Source: Candidatus Krumholzibacteriota bacterium (GTDB lineage Bacteria > Krumholzibacteriota > Krumholzibacteriia > LZORAL124-64-63). Taken from it: a DNA stretch of 64,000 bases. The DNA is taken from positions 1,904,694 through 1,968,693 of the forward strand of contig JAKLEB010000001.1 in assembly GCA_022711765.1 (NCBI GenBank). Reading direction: 5' to 3'. The notes beneath the pieces were generated by a model. The model saw only the letters and a program-made list of their open reading frames with translations. It was not told where the DNA came from and did no database searches. A program made the translations under genes and the position numbers. This document shows positions 1 through 7,505 of this stretch, piece by piece (position 1 is the stretch's first letter; each line of letters begins with the position of its first letter).

Positions 1-1187
1 TTCACCTGCACCAGCAGGCCGCAATCGTCGCCGGGCTCGGCGGCGCGCACCCGCGGCGGATCGCCCTTCTCGTACATCAGGAACATCGTCTTCAGCTCGG
101 AGGTGCGGCGGTAGAAGTCCTCGCCGCCCTTGCCGAAGGACAGCATGTCGACGTAGAGGTCGGTGACCATCGCGGCGGGCAGCGCCGATTTGATCTCGTG
201 ACCGTATTTCAAGGCGGTCATGCAGCAGACCCGCGAGCAGTACGGGTGGTAGCGCGGGTTGCGTGAACCGACGCAGTGCACGATGGACACGTAGCGCGGG
301 ATGCGGCCGTCGTCCGTCTCGAGGCGGCCCATCCGCAGGCGTCGTTCGAGCTCGAACGAGGTGATCACGTCCGGGAAGCGGCCGTAGCCGAGGCGTTCGA
401 TCCGGGTCGCGTCGAACTCCTGGTAGCCGGTGCAGACCACGACGGCGCCGACAGCCAGGTCCCGCGTCGGGCCGCCGGTCGTGCGGACCGTCGCGCGGAA
501 GTTGCCGACGAAGCCCCGCAGCTCGACCAGCTCGCTCCGCAGCAGGATGTCGAGCTTCGGACTCGCCTCGGCCCGGGCGATCTTCTCGGCCAGGATGTCG
601 CGCGCCGAGTCGAGGTATGGCGCCGTCAGGTCGGCCCGCCCCACGTTGCCGCCGAGCTTCCCCTCGCGCTCCACGAGGTAGACCGGCTGGCTCGCCTCGG
701 CCAGCTCGACCGCCACGGTCAGACCGGCGATGCCACCGCCGAGCACGAGCGTGGCGGGCGCGTAACTGGCTTCGACTTTCTCCAGCGGCTGGTGGTAGCG
801 GACCCGGCGGACAGCCGCGTGCGCGAGGTCGCAGGCCTTGGCCGTGGCGGCGCGCGGGTCATCGTGGACCCAGCTGCACTGCTCGCGGATATTGGCCATC
901 TCGAGGAGGTACGGGTTCAGGCCGGCGGCCTCGAGCGCCTTGCGGAACGTGGGTTCGTGCATGCGCGGGCTGCACGCGGCGACGACGACGCGATTGAGCC
1001 CGCGCTCGCGGATGTCGCGCGTGATCATCTCCTGGCCCGGGTTGGAGCACATGTACTTGTACGCGCGGGCGCAGGCCACGCCGGGCAGCCCGGCGATCCG
1101 CTCGCACACCTGTTCGGCGTCGACCACCTTGGCGATGTTCGTCCCGCAGTTGCAGATGTAGAAGCCGATCCGGCAATCGTCCTTCAT
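1..1187 (-). CDS. hdrA: HdrA-like FAD/iron-sulfur protein, second copy (3' end beyond window)
   Basis: This is a flavoprotein of the heterodisulfide-reductase A / QmoA-B family, which passes electrons between a soluble donor and a partner complex. The ATG at 1187 follows a GAGAGG ribosome site and lies 11 bases past the stop of the QmoC-like gene. The frame stays open to the left edge (395 residues seen). Visible: an N-terminal CNCG motif (Cys12, Cys14), the HdrA-type stretch SCSPRMHEPTF (here ACSPRMHEPTF), a GGGIAG dinucleotide-binding motif, and the C-V-G-S-R ... Y-C-S-R-V-C-C signature. Unlike the first HdrA of this operon it lacks the inserted two-cluster ferredoxin block. That resembles the shorter Qmo-type proteins. 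An MvhD-like tail, as in QmoB, would lie outside the window, so HdrA versus QmoB cannot be settled. Confidence 0.88.
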   Translation of the reverse strand, partial: MKDDCRIGFYICNCGTNIAKVVDAEQVCERIAGLPGVACARAYKYMCSNPGQEMITRDIRERGLNRVVVAACSPRMHEPTFRKALEAAGLNPYLLEMANIREQCSWVHDDPRAATAKACDLAHAAVRRVRYHQPLEKVEASYAPATLVLGGGIAGLTVAVELAEASQPVYLVEREGKLGGNVGRADLTAPYLDSARDILAEKIARAEASPKLDILLRSELVELRGFVGNFRATVRTTGGPTRDLAVGAVVVCTGYQEFDATRIERLGYGRFPDVITSFELERRLRMGRLETDDGRIPRYVSIVHCVGSRNPRYHPYCSRVCCMTALKYGHEIKSALPAAMVTDLYVDMLSFGKGGEDFYRRTSELKTMFLMYEKGDPPRVRAAEPGDDCGLLVQV

Positions 1188-1198
1188 GGCACCTCTCT

Positions 1199-2347
1199 TC
1201 ACGCGGTCTGGGCGACGGCGGCCCGCTTGTCCGCGGGCGCCGACTCGACGGCGACCGCCTTCTCGCGGAGCGCCGACAGGTACATGGCGAGCGGCCGGTA
1301 GGCCATGTGCGACCATTTGCTGAACGGCACCTCGAGCACGAGCATCGGGACCACCCCCATCATGTGCGCCACGTAGAGAACGTTGGCGGCGGCTGGCTGG
1401 CCGGTGCGGTGCAGGACGTGCTGGATGATGCCGGTCGCCGACACCAGAGCGAGCAAGCCGAGGAAGATCCAGTCGGTCTCGTGGGAGTGGCGATAATGCG
1501 TCTCGGTCTTCTTGATCCGCCCGTGCACTGCGTAGATGGCGGTCCCCACCAGGCCGAGCGCCGCCGCGTAGCCGAAGCCGTGCGCGACCCAGTTGATCGC
1601 GGGACCGTCCTGCAGGTAATGCAGGAAGAACATGATCAGGATCAGCATGGTGAGGTAGCTGAACATGAGCACGAGGTGCACGGCCCAGGGCCGCTTCTCG
1701 TTGCACTGGCGGAAGCGCTTCTGGGTGAAGAAGTGCAGCGGCACCAGGAAGGCCAGCTTGAGGTACTCGCGCAGCGGCACCCGCACGCCACGGTCGCCGC
1801 CCACGGTGAACCACCACATGCGGACGCAGTTGATCCCCAGCAGGATCACCAGCACGATCGCCATCGCCCAGTCGAAGCGGTGGATCGCCGCCGCCGGCAG
1901 GAACGCTCCCTCGCCGTCGTACACGTTCAGGTCGCCGTACGTCAGGCCGAAGATGGTCAGACCGATCCCGGTCAGGAGCGCGACGACCACGATGGCGATG
2001 AGTTCGGCGCGCCAGGAGCGGTAGAAGAGCGCGGAGATGCCCGTGAAATCGTACCGCGACGTGAGCCACCGGCGCATGCTCATCATGGTCTCGCCGGGCT
2101 CGGCTTCCCGCGGACACTGGTCGGAGCATTCCCCGCAGTAGTAGCACAGCCACGGCTCGAGCGTGGCGCGCAGGCGCGATTCGAGCCCCATCTGGAGATA
2201 CCGCATCGATTTGCGCGGGAACAGGTAGGTTCCGCCCGAGAAGGGGCAGGTCGCGCTGCAGTTTCCGCAGTGGTAGCACTTGACCACGTCCTGCGCGCCG
2301 TACTTCTCGAGCTCCTCGATCAGGTGCGGATTGGCACGAACGGCCAT
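1199..2347 (-). CDS. qmoC: HdrC/cytochrome-b fusion, QmoC-like membrane subunit
   Basis: A 382-residue membrane subunit that probably links the two HdrA-like flavoproteins to the quinone pool. Two [4Fe-4S] motifs lie at the N terminus: Cys24-27-30-34 (CYHCGNCSATCP) and Cys68-71-74-78 (CYYCGECSDQCP). They are followed by about six hydrophobic helices between residues ~105 and ~350 with several histidines in or near them (possible haem ligands). Length and domain order match QmoC of sulfate reducers (HdrC fused to HdrE-like). The ATG at 2347 lies two bases after the stop of the upstream HdrA gene, so the pair is surely co-transcribed. A longer open frame upstream is only a shadow of that HdrA gene. 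There is no AprAB or Dsr gene in view, so the electron partner is unknown. Confidence 0.88.
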   Translation of the reverse strand: MAVRANPHLIEELEKYGAQDVVKCYHCGNCSATCPFSGGTYLFPRKSMRYLQMGLESRLRATLEPWLCYYCGECSDQCPREAEPGETMMSMRRWLTSRYDFTGISALFYRSWRAELIAIVVVALLTGIGLTIFGLTYGDLNVYDGEGAFLPAAAIHRFDWAMAIVLVILLGINCVRMWWFTVGGDRGVRVPLREYLKLAFLVPLHFFTQKRFRQCNEKRPWAVHLVLMFSYLTMLILIMFFLHYLQDGPAINWVAHGFGYAAALGLVGTAIYAVHGRIKKTETHYRHSHETDWIFLGLLALVSATGIIQHVLHRTGQPAAANVLYVAHMMGVVPMLVLEVPFSKWSHMAYRPLAMYLSALREKAVAVESAPADKRAAVAQTA

Positions 2348-2349
2348 GG

Positions 2350-4182
2350 CTACGCCTCCGGGCGCGCCGCCGCCATGGCGGCGGCGCGCTGTTCGACGGC
2401 GGTGGTGGAGATCGGGTCGCGGCTGATCTGGATCGATCCGCAGATCACGCTGCTCAGCACGCGCGCCGCCACTGCCGACGCTTGCGCGACGGTGTCGGGA
2501 ATGTCCTTCGGCCCCTGGCAGACCCCCGCGACGAAGATGCCGCCGCGGTTGGTCGCAGTCGGATCGCTGTTGTAGTTGAGCTCCGTGAACCAGCCGTCCG
2601 CGCCGGGACTGACGCCCAGGGCCTGCGCGAGGCGAGGCGTGCCGACCGCCGGCTGGAGGGCCGCGGCCAGCACCACCATGTCCACGGGGAACTCCATGAT
2701 GCGGTCGTGGACGATGTCTTCGCCGCGCACCACCATGTGGCCGTCGCGGGCGTCGACGCGGGCCGTGCGGCCGCGCACCACGAACACTCCCTCGTCCTTG
2801 ATCCGCTCGAAGAACTCCTCGTAACCCTTCCCGAACGCGCGCATGTCGATGTAGAACTGGTAGCACGTGGCGCCCGGCAGCTTCTCCTTCACCAGGTGCG
2901 CGAACTTCAGCGAGTACATGCAGCACACCCGGGAGCAGTACGAGTTGTAGTTCGCGTCGCGCGAGCCGACGCAGTGGATGATCGCGACACTCGTCGGCGC
3001 CGGCGCCTCGGCGTCGAAGACCCATTCTTCCTGCTTGGTGCGCTTGTTGAGCCGCGGGATGCGCGTGACGATCTTGCCGCCGGTCGGCCCCGAGGCGTTG
3101 GTCAGACGCTCGAATTCGAGAGCCGTGAGCACGTTCGGCAGCCGGCCGTAGCCGTAGCGCTCGATCCGGTGGGCGTCGAAGATGTCGTAGCCGGTCGCCA
3201 CGACGATGTTGCCGACCGCGATCTCGATCGTGCGCGGCTCCTCGTCGAGGTGGATCGCATCCTGGGGACACCGCTTGGCGCAGGCGCCGCACTTCGCGCC
3301 CTCTGTCTGCACCCACGTGCAGTGCTCCCCGTCGATCACGTAGGCGTTGGGGACCGCCTGGGGAAAGGACATGTAGATCGCCTTGCGGTCGACGATGCCG
3401 ACGTCGAACTCGCTGGGCACGTGCACGGGGCAGACTTCGCGGCACGCGTGACAGGCCGTGCACGCGTCGGGATCGACTCGCCGCGCGCGGCGCAGCACGC
3501 GGACCCGGAAGTCGCCCGGCGTGCCCTGGATCGACTGCACCTCGGCGCAGTTCAGGATCTGGATGTTCTCGTGCTGGCCGACGGCCACCATCTTGGGCGT
3601 CAGGATGCAGGCGGCGCAGTCGAGGGTGGGGAAGGTCTTGTCGAACATCGCCATGTGACCGCCGATGGTGGCGGCGCGCTCGACGAGGTAGACCTTGTAA
3701 CCGCCGCCGGCGATGCGCAGGGCCGTCTCGATGCCGGCAACGCCGCCGCCGATGACCAGGGTCGCCGGGTTGACCGGCACCCGCACGGGCGCCGCCGCCA
3801 GACCGAGCGGAACGCCATACACCGCGCAAGCCACGATCGCCTTGGCGACCGCCGCCGGGCTGGTGACGTTGGCCCCCGCTTCACCGAAGGACGCCAGTCG
3901 GACGGCCCGCGGGTCGCCGCCGGCCAGCGCCATCGCGCGGGTGAACACCGGTTTGAAATGACCCGGGGAGTCGCCGGCGACCACGATGTCCGTGAGCTGC
4001 CGCTGGCGGATCTCGGCGGCCAGCCGGTCCGGCTGGAGCCGCGGCCGGACCCCGAGCTCGACGGTCGCGGCGACGGTGGGGAGCTCGTGGGCATACGCGG
4101 CGACATCGCCCAGGTCGATGCCGTCGAAGCGTCCGGTGCCCGCGTGGCAGAAGTAGACCCCGACTCGCGTGGTGGACGCCAT
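2350..4182 (-). CDS. hdrA: HdrA-like FAD/iron-sulfur electron-transfer protein, first gene of operon
   Basis: A 610-residue HdrA-family flavoprotein. Visible features: a GGGVAG FAD motif at 145-150, the C-A-A-C pair at 189/192 typical of HdrA, and two ferredoxin-type clusters at Cys241-244-247-251 and around Cys298-301-305. The CVGSR ... YCSRVCC signature spans 404-421. The start at 4182 is chosen because the GAAAGGAAC ribosome site lies just upstream and the family N terminus (R-V-G-V-Y) begins there; an ATG further upstream only adds an unrelated leader. It is the first gene of HdrA - QmoC-like - HdrA. No HdrB (CCG-domain) partner is visible, which argues for a Qmo-like or Hdr-like quinone-linked complex rather than a methanogen-type heterodisulfide reductase. 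Confidence 0.9.
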   Translation of the reverse strand: MASTTRVGVYFCHAGTGRFDGIDLGDVAAYAHELPTVAATVELGVRPRLQPDRLAAEIRQRQLTDIVVAGDSPGHFKPVFTRAMALAGGDPRAVRLASFGEAGANVTSPAAVAKAIVACAVYGVPLGLAAAPVRVPVNPATLVIGGGVAGIETALRIAGGGYKVYLVERAATIGGHMAMFDKTFPTLDCAACILTPKMVAVGQHENIQILNCAEVQSIQGTPGDFRVRVLRRARRVDPDACTACHACREVCPVHVPSEFDVGIVDRKAIYMSFPQAVPNAYVIDGEHCTWVQTEGAKCGACAKRCPQDAIHLDEEPRTIEIAVGNIVVATGYDIFDAHRIERYGYGRLPNVLTALEFERLTNASGPTGGKIVTRIPRLNKRTKQEEWVFDAEAPAPTSVAIIHCVGSRDANYNSYCSRVCCMYSLKFAHLVKEKLPGATCYQFYIDMRAFGKGYEEFFERIKDEGVFVVRGRTARVDARDGHMVVRGEDIVHDRIMEFPVDMVVLAAALQPAVGTPRLAQALGVSPGADGWFTELNYNSDPTATNRGGIFVAGVCQGPKDIPDTVAQASAVAARVLSSVICGSIQISRDPISTTAVEQRAAAMAAARPEA

Positions 4183-4617
4183 GAGCACGTTCCTTTCTCG
4201 TCCGCTACGAGCGCGGGTCCGCGAGAGAGGTCGTTGCCCACCGGCGATGGCGTCCTGGATCGACTCGTGTCTGAACTCTGTTGCGGATGCCACCGCCAGC
4301 GGCGGCGCAGTCTCGAGACCTCCTTGCCTCCGGCCATCAGGCTAGCGAAATGCTCGCTATTTTTCAATAGCAATTACTAATATTTTAACAGATCACATAT
4401 CGATAACCCATTTGAAATATTGGACAATTGTCTGACGTCTCGCTCACGTCGACCGAAAAATGCCGTAAAAACGTTAATATATTAACGTTTTGGCGTTCCC
4501 GGTGAGTTCCGCGCCGCCGTCGGCCGGTGCATTCAGACCCGTCCGAAGTGGCGGACCTCTCCCACCTCGACTACGGTGCCGCCGGTCGACCGCTGCCCAC
4601 CGCCCTGGAGGAAAGCC
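4183..4617. promoter_or_regulatory. AT-rich divergent intergenic region with palindromes
   Basis: A 435-base gap between the leftward Hdr/Qmo operon and the rightward thioesterase gene. Bases ~4340-4491 are conspicuously AT-rich compared with their surroundings. It holds a short inverted repeat, GCTATT-TTTC-AATAGC, at 4356-4371 and a long perfect palindrome at 4468-4491. No convincing gene is present. Promoters for both directions are expected here, but I cannot place a -35/-10 pair with confidence. Confidence 0.6.
4468..4491. promoter_or_regulatory. perfect 24-bp palindrome, candidate operator
   Basis: The two 12-base half sites AAAACGTTAATA and TATTAACGTTTT are exact reverse complements with no spacer. 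The site lies ~285 bases upstream of the hdrA start and ~125 bases upstream of the thioesterase start. Its all-AT core and exact symmetry suggest a dimeric regulator site. A cruciform or terminator role is less likely because no transcript is expected to end here. Confidence 0.5.
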
Positions 4618-5103
4618 GTGAAACACGAAGCCGCGCCCGCCGTCCAGGACCACTATCCCGAGGACGTCGCGCACTGTTACGGCTGCGGGAGATTCAATCG
4701 CGACGGGCTGCAGCTGAAATCGCGGCAGGAAGGCAGCGACACCGTCGCGAGGATCACGCCCCGCCCGTACCACACCGCGATGCCGGGGTTCGTTTACGGC
4801 GGCCTGATCGCCTCGCTGGTGGACTGCCACGCGATGGGCACGGCCGCGACCGCCGCCGAGCGCGCGGCGGGCCGGCAGGTCGGCGACGGCCCGGCCCCGC
4901 GCTTCGTGACCGCCCAGCTCAACGTGACCTATCTCAAGCCGACGCCCCTCGGCCCCGAGCTGGAGGTGCGCGGACGGGTGCGCGAGCTCGGCGCGCGCAA
5001 GGCAGTCGTCGAGGTCACGGTCGCCGCGGACGGCGAGATCACCGCCCGCGGCGAGGTCGTCGCGGTGCGCATCCCGGATACGATGCTGGCCAAGCGGGAC
5101 TGA
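4618..5103 (+). CDS. PaaI-family hotdog thioesterase
   Basis: A 161-residue hotdog-fold acyl-CoA thioesterase of the PaaI/YigI type. It begins with the C-Y-G-C-G ... N-x-x-G-L-x-L-K motif common in this family (near residues 15-32). The core follows as F-V-Y-G-G-L-I-A-S-L-V-D, where the GG...D arrangement supplies the active site, and then T-A-Q-L-N-V-T-Y-L-K-P-T-P. The GTG start at 4618 is preferred over an in-frame ATG 42 bases earlier because GGAGGAAA (4607-4614) sits at ideal spacing before it. The gene is single and is convergent with the DUF937 gene. The physiological substrate cannot be deduced. Confidence 0.85.
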   Translation: MKHEAAPAVQDHYPEDVAHCYGCGRFNRDGLQLKSRQEGSDTVARITPRPYHTAMPGFVYGGLIASLVDCHAMGTAATAAERAAGRQVGDGPAPRFVTAQLNVTYLKPTPLGPELEVRGRVRELGARKAVVEVTVAADGEITARGEVVAVRIPDTMLAKRD

Positions 5104-5188
5104 GCGCGCCGGCGGCTCGCACCATCGATTGGACGGGCGGACCCGGTCGCCCCGGCGACGTCCGGCCGGTCGCGTCGACGGCCGGCGG

Positions 5189-5794
5189 TCAGCGCGGAGT
5201 CTTGCCGACCATCCGCAGGATGTCGTCCAGCGGATTGCCGTCGCCGTTCAGGTCGATCATCGAGCCGATCGCCGCCGCACCCGTACCTGCCGCCGCGTTC
5301 CTGGCGCCTGCCCGCTGGCCGCCGAACAGGCTTCCCAGCAGCCCGCCGAGTCCGCCCCTGCCCGGTGCGGACGGCGACGCGGCGGCGCCGCCGCGCTGCT
5401 TGGCGAGGTAGCCCGCAACCACCATCGCCAGCATCGGCAGCATCTTCTTGAGCACCGACGGCTCGAGGCCCGACGTCGACGCCGCGTTCTGCGCGACCGC
5501 CCGGCTCACGTCCTTGGAGCCGAAGATCTGTCCGAGCACGTCGTTGCCGCGATTGACGTTGGTCGGCTGCGGCGACAGCACGTCGTCCAGGAGGCCGCCG
5601 CCGCCGAGCTGGCCGAGCAGTCCGCCGAGCCCTTCGAGGCCGGTGGGCTGCGCCTGAGCTTGCTTCTTGAATCCGCCCAGGATGGCCGGAAGGAGCGCCG
5701 CCGCCCCATTGGCCGCCTGAGCCTCGTCGATACCCAGTTCCCGCGCCATCGACTGGAGGCCGCCCGTCTGCGCGAGAATGTCGTTGATCTGCAT
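5189..5794 (-). CDS. DUF937 (YidB-like) protein
   Basis: A 201-residue protein with the DUF937 pattern. An N-terminal helical part (D-I-L-A-Q-T-G-G-L) is followed by G-A-A-A-L-L-P-A-I-L-G-G-F-K-K and runs of G-L-G-G-L-L-G. A hydrophobic helix (M-L-P-M-L-A-M-V-V-A-G-Y-L) lies near residues 113-125. The C-terminal D-L-N-G-D-G-N-P-L-D-D-I-L motif could bind Ca2+ and is common in this family. AAGGAG precedes the ATG at 5794. The function of DUF937 proteins is not established. Confidence 0.82.
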   Translation of the reverse strand: MQINDILAQTGGLQSMARELGIDEAQAANGAAALLPAILGGFKKQAQAQPTGLEGLGGLLGQLGGGGLLDDVLSPQPTNVNRGNDVLGQIFGSKDVSRAVAQNAASTSGLEPSVLKKMLPMLAMVVAGYLAKQRGGAAASPSAPGRGGLGGLLGSLFGGQRAGARNAAAGTGAAAIGSMIDLNGDGNPLDDILRMVGKTPR

Positions 5795-6043
5795 CGTCCC
5801 CGCTCCTTGGGTTCGTTCCACGTCCGGGGAGGACCTGGCACCAGGCCCGGGACCTCGGTCCGCGCCTTCCCCTCCTCGCGCGTATCCTAGCACACCGGCG
5901 TCCGCGAATCGCGCGCGACATTTCGCTCGCGTCGGCGCGAAACCGGCCGATGAGATCCAGGCGCGCGACCGCGTCCTGCCGCCGCGAACGCGCCGCGGCG
6001 CGGCGCAGCGACCACCCCGGACCTCGATCGAGCGAGGATGATC

Positions 6044-7105
6044 ATGCGTTCCGCCAACCGGCGTCCCCCCGTCCCGTTCCTGTTCGTATTGGTGACCATC
6101 GGCGCGCTGACGGGACTCTGCCCGCCGGCCGCCGCCGAGCCGGTGGAGATCCAGGGTGGCACCGTCGTCCTGGCGGCGACCGGGCTCGAGATCGACCTGC
6201 CCGCGGCCACGAGCGGGCGGGCTTACCGGATCGCGGCGAGCTTCGCCCTCTCGGCGGACGGCTTCGACGGTCGCGACGTGATCGACGAGGTCGCCGGCGA
6301 GGACCTCGTCGCCGGCACCTGGGTCCAGATCGGATACTTCGATGCAGGGGACCCGGCGGCGGTGGTCGCCGCGGTCGAGCTCGCGGACGACTGGACCGCG
6401 CAGGTCGACATCTGGGGCGCGACCTGGCGCGTTCGCGGCGGGATCTTCACGTTCGAGGGCGACCTGGGAGCGCGGCCGGCGCTCGTCGCCTGCATCCAGG
6501 CCGGCGACGGCAAGGCTCTCATCCTCCACCGGTTCTTCCTGACCGAACCGCTGGACATCTCGCAACCGGCGATGCTCGCGGCGTTCGAGGCCGCGGCGGT
6601 GGCGCGCGCCGCGTGGACCTCCTACGACCGGAACCGCACGGGCGCGGTCCGGCCCACGACGCGTCCCGAGATGCGCAATCGCGGCGACCTGCAACCCACG
6701 CGTCGGGCGTACCTCGAGAACGCGCTCATCGAGCTGGAGCTCCCGGACGACGGCTTCGTGTGGCTCGTCCGCAGCGATCCCGACCAGGCCGTGGACTTCC
6801 TCGAACGGATGGCGCCAGCGCTGCCGGAGGTCACCATCGAGGTCGTGGTCCTGTACGACGTGGACTGCGACGCCGTGTTCGAGTCGCTCACGCTGGAGAA
6901 ACGCGCGGTGCAGCCCCAGAACCTGCCGGTCGGCTGGACCGCCGGTCCGCAGCTCGTGGTCGACGGCGATCTCGAGCTCACCGCCTGCAGGGAGACCGTC
7001 GAGGGCGTGGCGCTCGTCGGCATCTTCCAGGGTCCGACCGACACGGACGTCGGCTATCTCGCGCCCATGCTCGCAGCGATCGCCCGGGCGGTGGACGAGC
7101 CCTGA
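6044..7105 (+). CDS. secreted protein of unknown function
   Basis: A 353-residue protein with a clear Sec signal peptide. An Arg-rich start is followed by a hydrophobic stretch (FLFVLVTIGALTGL) and an A-x-A site near residue 28. I recognise no domain. The mature part is acidic and beta-rich, with few cysteines. Two ATGs six bases apart are possible. 6044 is taken because GAGCGAGG then stands about six bases upstream, while it would abut the ATG at 6038. The gene stands alone, with no operon partner visible. Confidence 0.7.
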   Translation: MRSANRRPPVPFLFVLVTIGALTGLCPPAAAEPVEIQGGTVVLAATGLEIDLPAATSGRAYRIAASFALSADGFDGRDVIDEVAGEDLVAGTWVQIGYFDAGDPAAVVAAVELADDWTAQVDIWGATWRVRGGIFTFEGDLGARPALVACIQAGDGKALILHRFFLTEPLDISQPAMLAAFEAAAVARAAWTSYDRNRTGAVRPTTRPEMRNRGDLQPTRRAYLENALIELELPDDGFVWLVRSDPDQAVDFLERMAPALPEVTIEVVVLYDVDCDAVFESLTLEKRAVQPQNLPVGWTAGPQLVVDGDLELTACRETVEGVALVGIFQGPTDTDVGYLAPMLAAIARAVDEP

Positions 7106-7269
7106 TCCGCCGGCGCCGGCAAGGCTGCCTCCGCGTCGATCCCCACCGCCCGCCGCGGGAGCGGCGTTTCCGGAACGACCCTTGCTGACATTCCGTTTTC
7201 GGTGCGGTAGATTCGCGCCGTCGCCGGTCCGCTGGGCCGGAATCATCCACGCCTGCGAAAGGACTCACC

Positions 7270-7398
7270 ATGCCGTGTTGCAAGCCGAAGACCGCCGCGA
7301 GCGCCGCGGGCGCCGCGAAGAAGCCGACCAAGAAGGCGGTCAAGAAGACGGCGAAGAAGGCTGCCAAGAAGACGGCGAAGAAGACCGCCAAGAGGTAG
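7270..7398 (+). CDS. 42-residue Lys/Ala-rich histone H1-like protein
   Basis: A very short gene: ATG at 7270, TAG at 7396-7398. After an M-P-C-C-K-P-K start, the second half is a tandem series of K-K-T-A / K-K-A-A / K-K-A-V units. The composition matches the lysine/alanine tails of bacterial histone H1-like and AlgP-type DNA-binding proteins, so nucleoid or RNA binding is the likely role. Support comes from a GAAAGGA ribosome site eight bases upstream and a textbook intrinsic terminator 40 bases downstream. Two adjacent cysteines at residues 3-4 are unusual for such a peptide and could bind metal or form a disulfide. Confidence 0.75.
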   Translation: MPCCKPKTAASAAGAAKKPTKKAVKKTAKKAAKKTAKKTAKR

Positions 7399-7436
7399 CC
7401 GGCGGACACCGCGTGGCGCCGCAGGCGCCCGCGACC

Positions 7437-7468
7437 AGGGGCGGCCGGCGTGCGCGGCCGCCCTTTTT
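7437..7468 (+). terminator. rho-independent terminator of the Lys/Ala-rich gene
   Basis: Arms GGGCGGCC (7439-7446) and GGCCGCCC (7456-7463) enclose a nine-base loop and are followed by five T residues (7464-7468). It is the only hairpin in the window with a clear U-tract. Confidence 0.85.
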
Positions 7469-7505
7469 CGTTGACCTCGCCGGCGGCCCGTGGTCAGTGG
7501 AGCGC

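Noticed and set aside
2482..4380. Long plus-strand frame opposite hdrA
   Set aside because: It is the mirror of HdrA codons, low in aromatic residues and rich in Arg/Asp/Val. No start signal.
7290..7395. Short tandem repeat resembling a CRISPR or VNTR
   Set aside because: The period is 6-12 bases and in frame, and it encodes K-K-x-A units inside a gene. There are no spacers.
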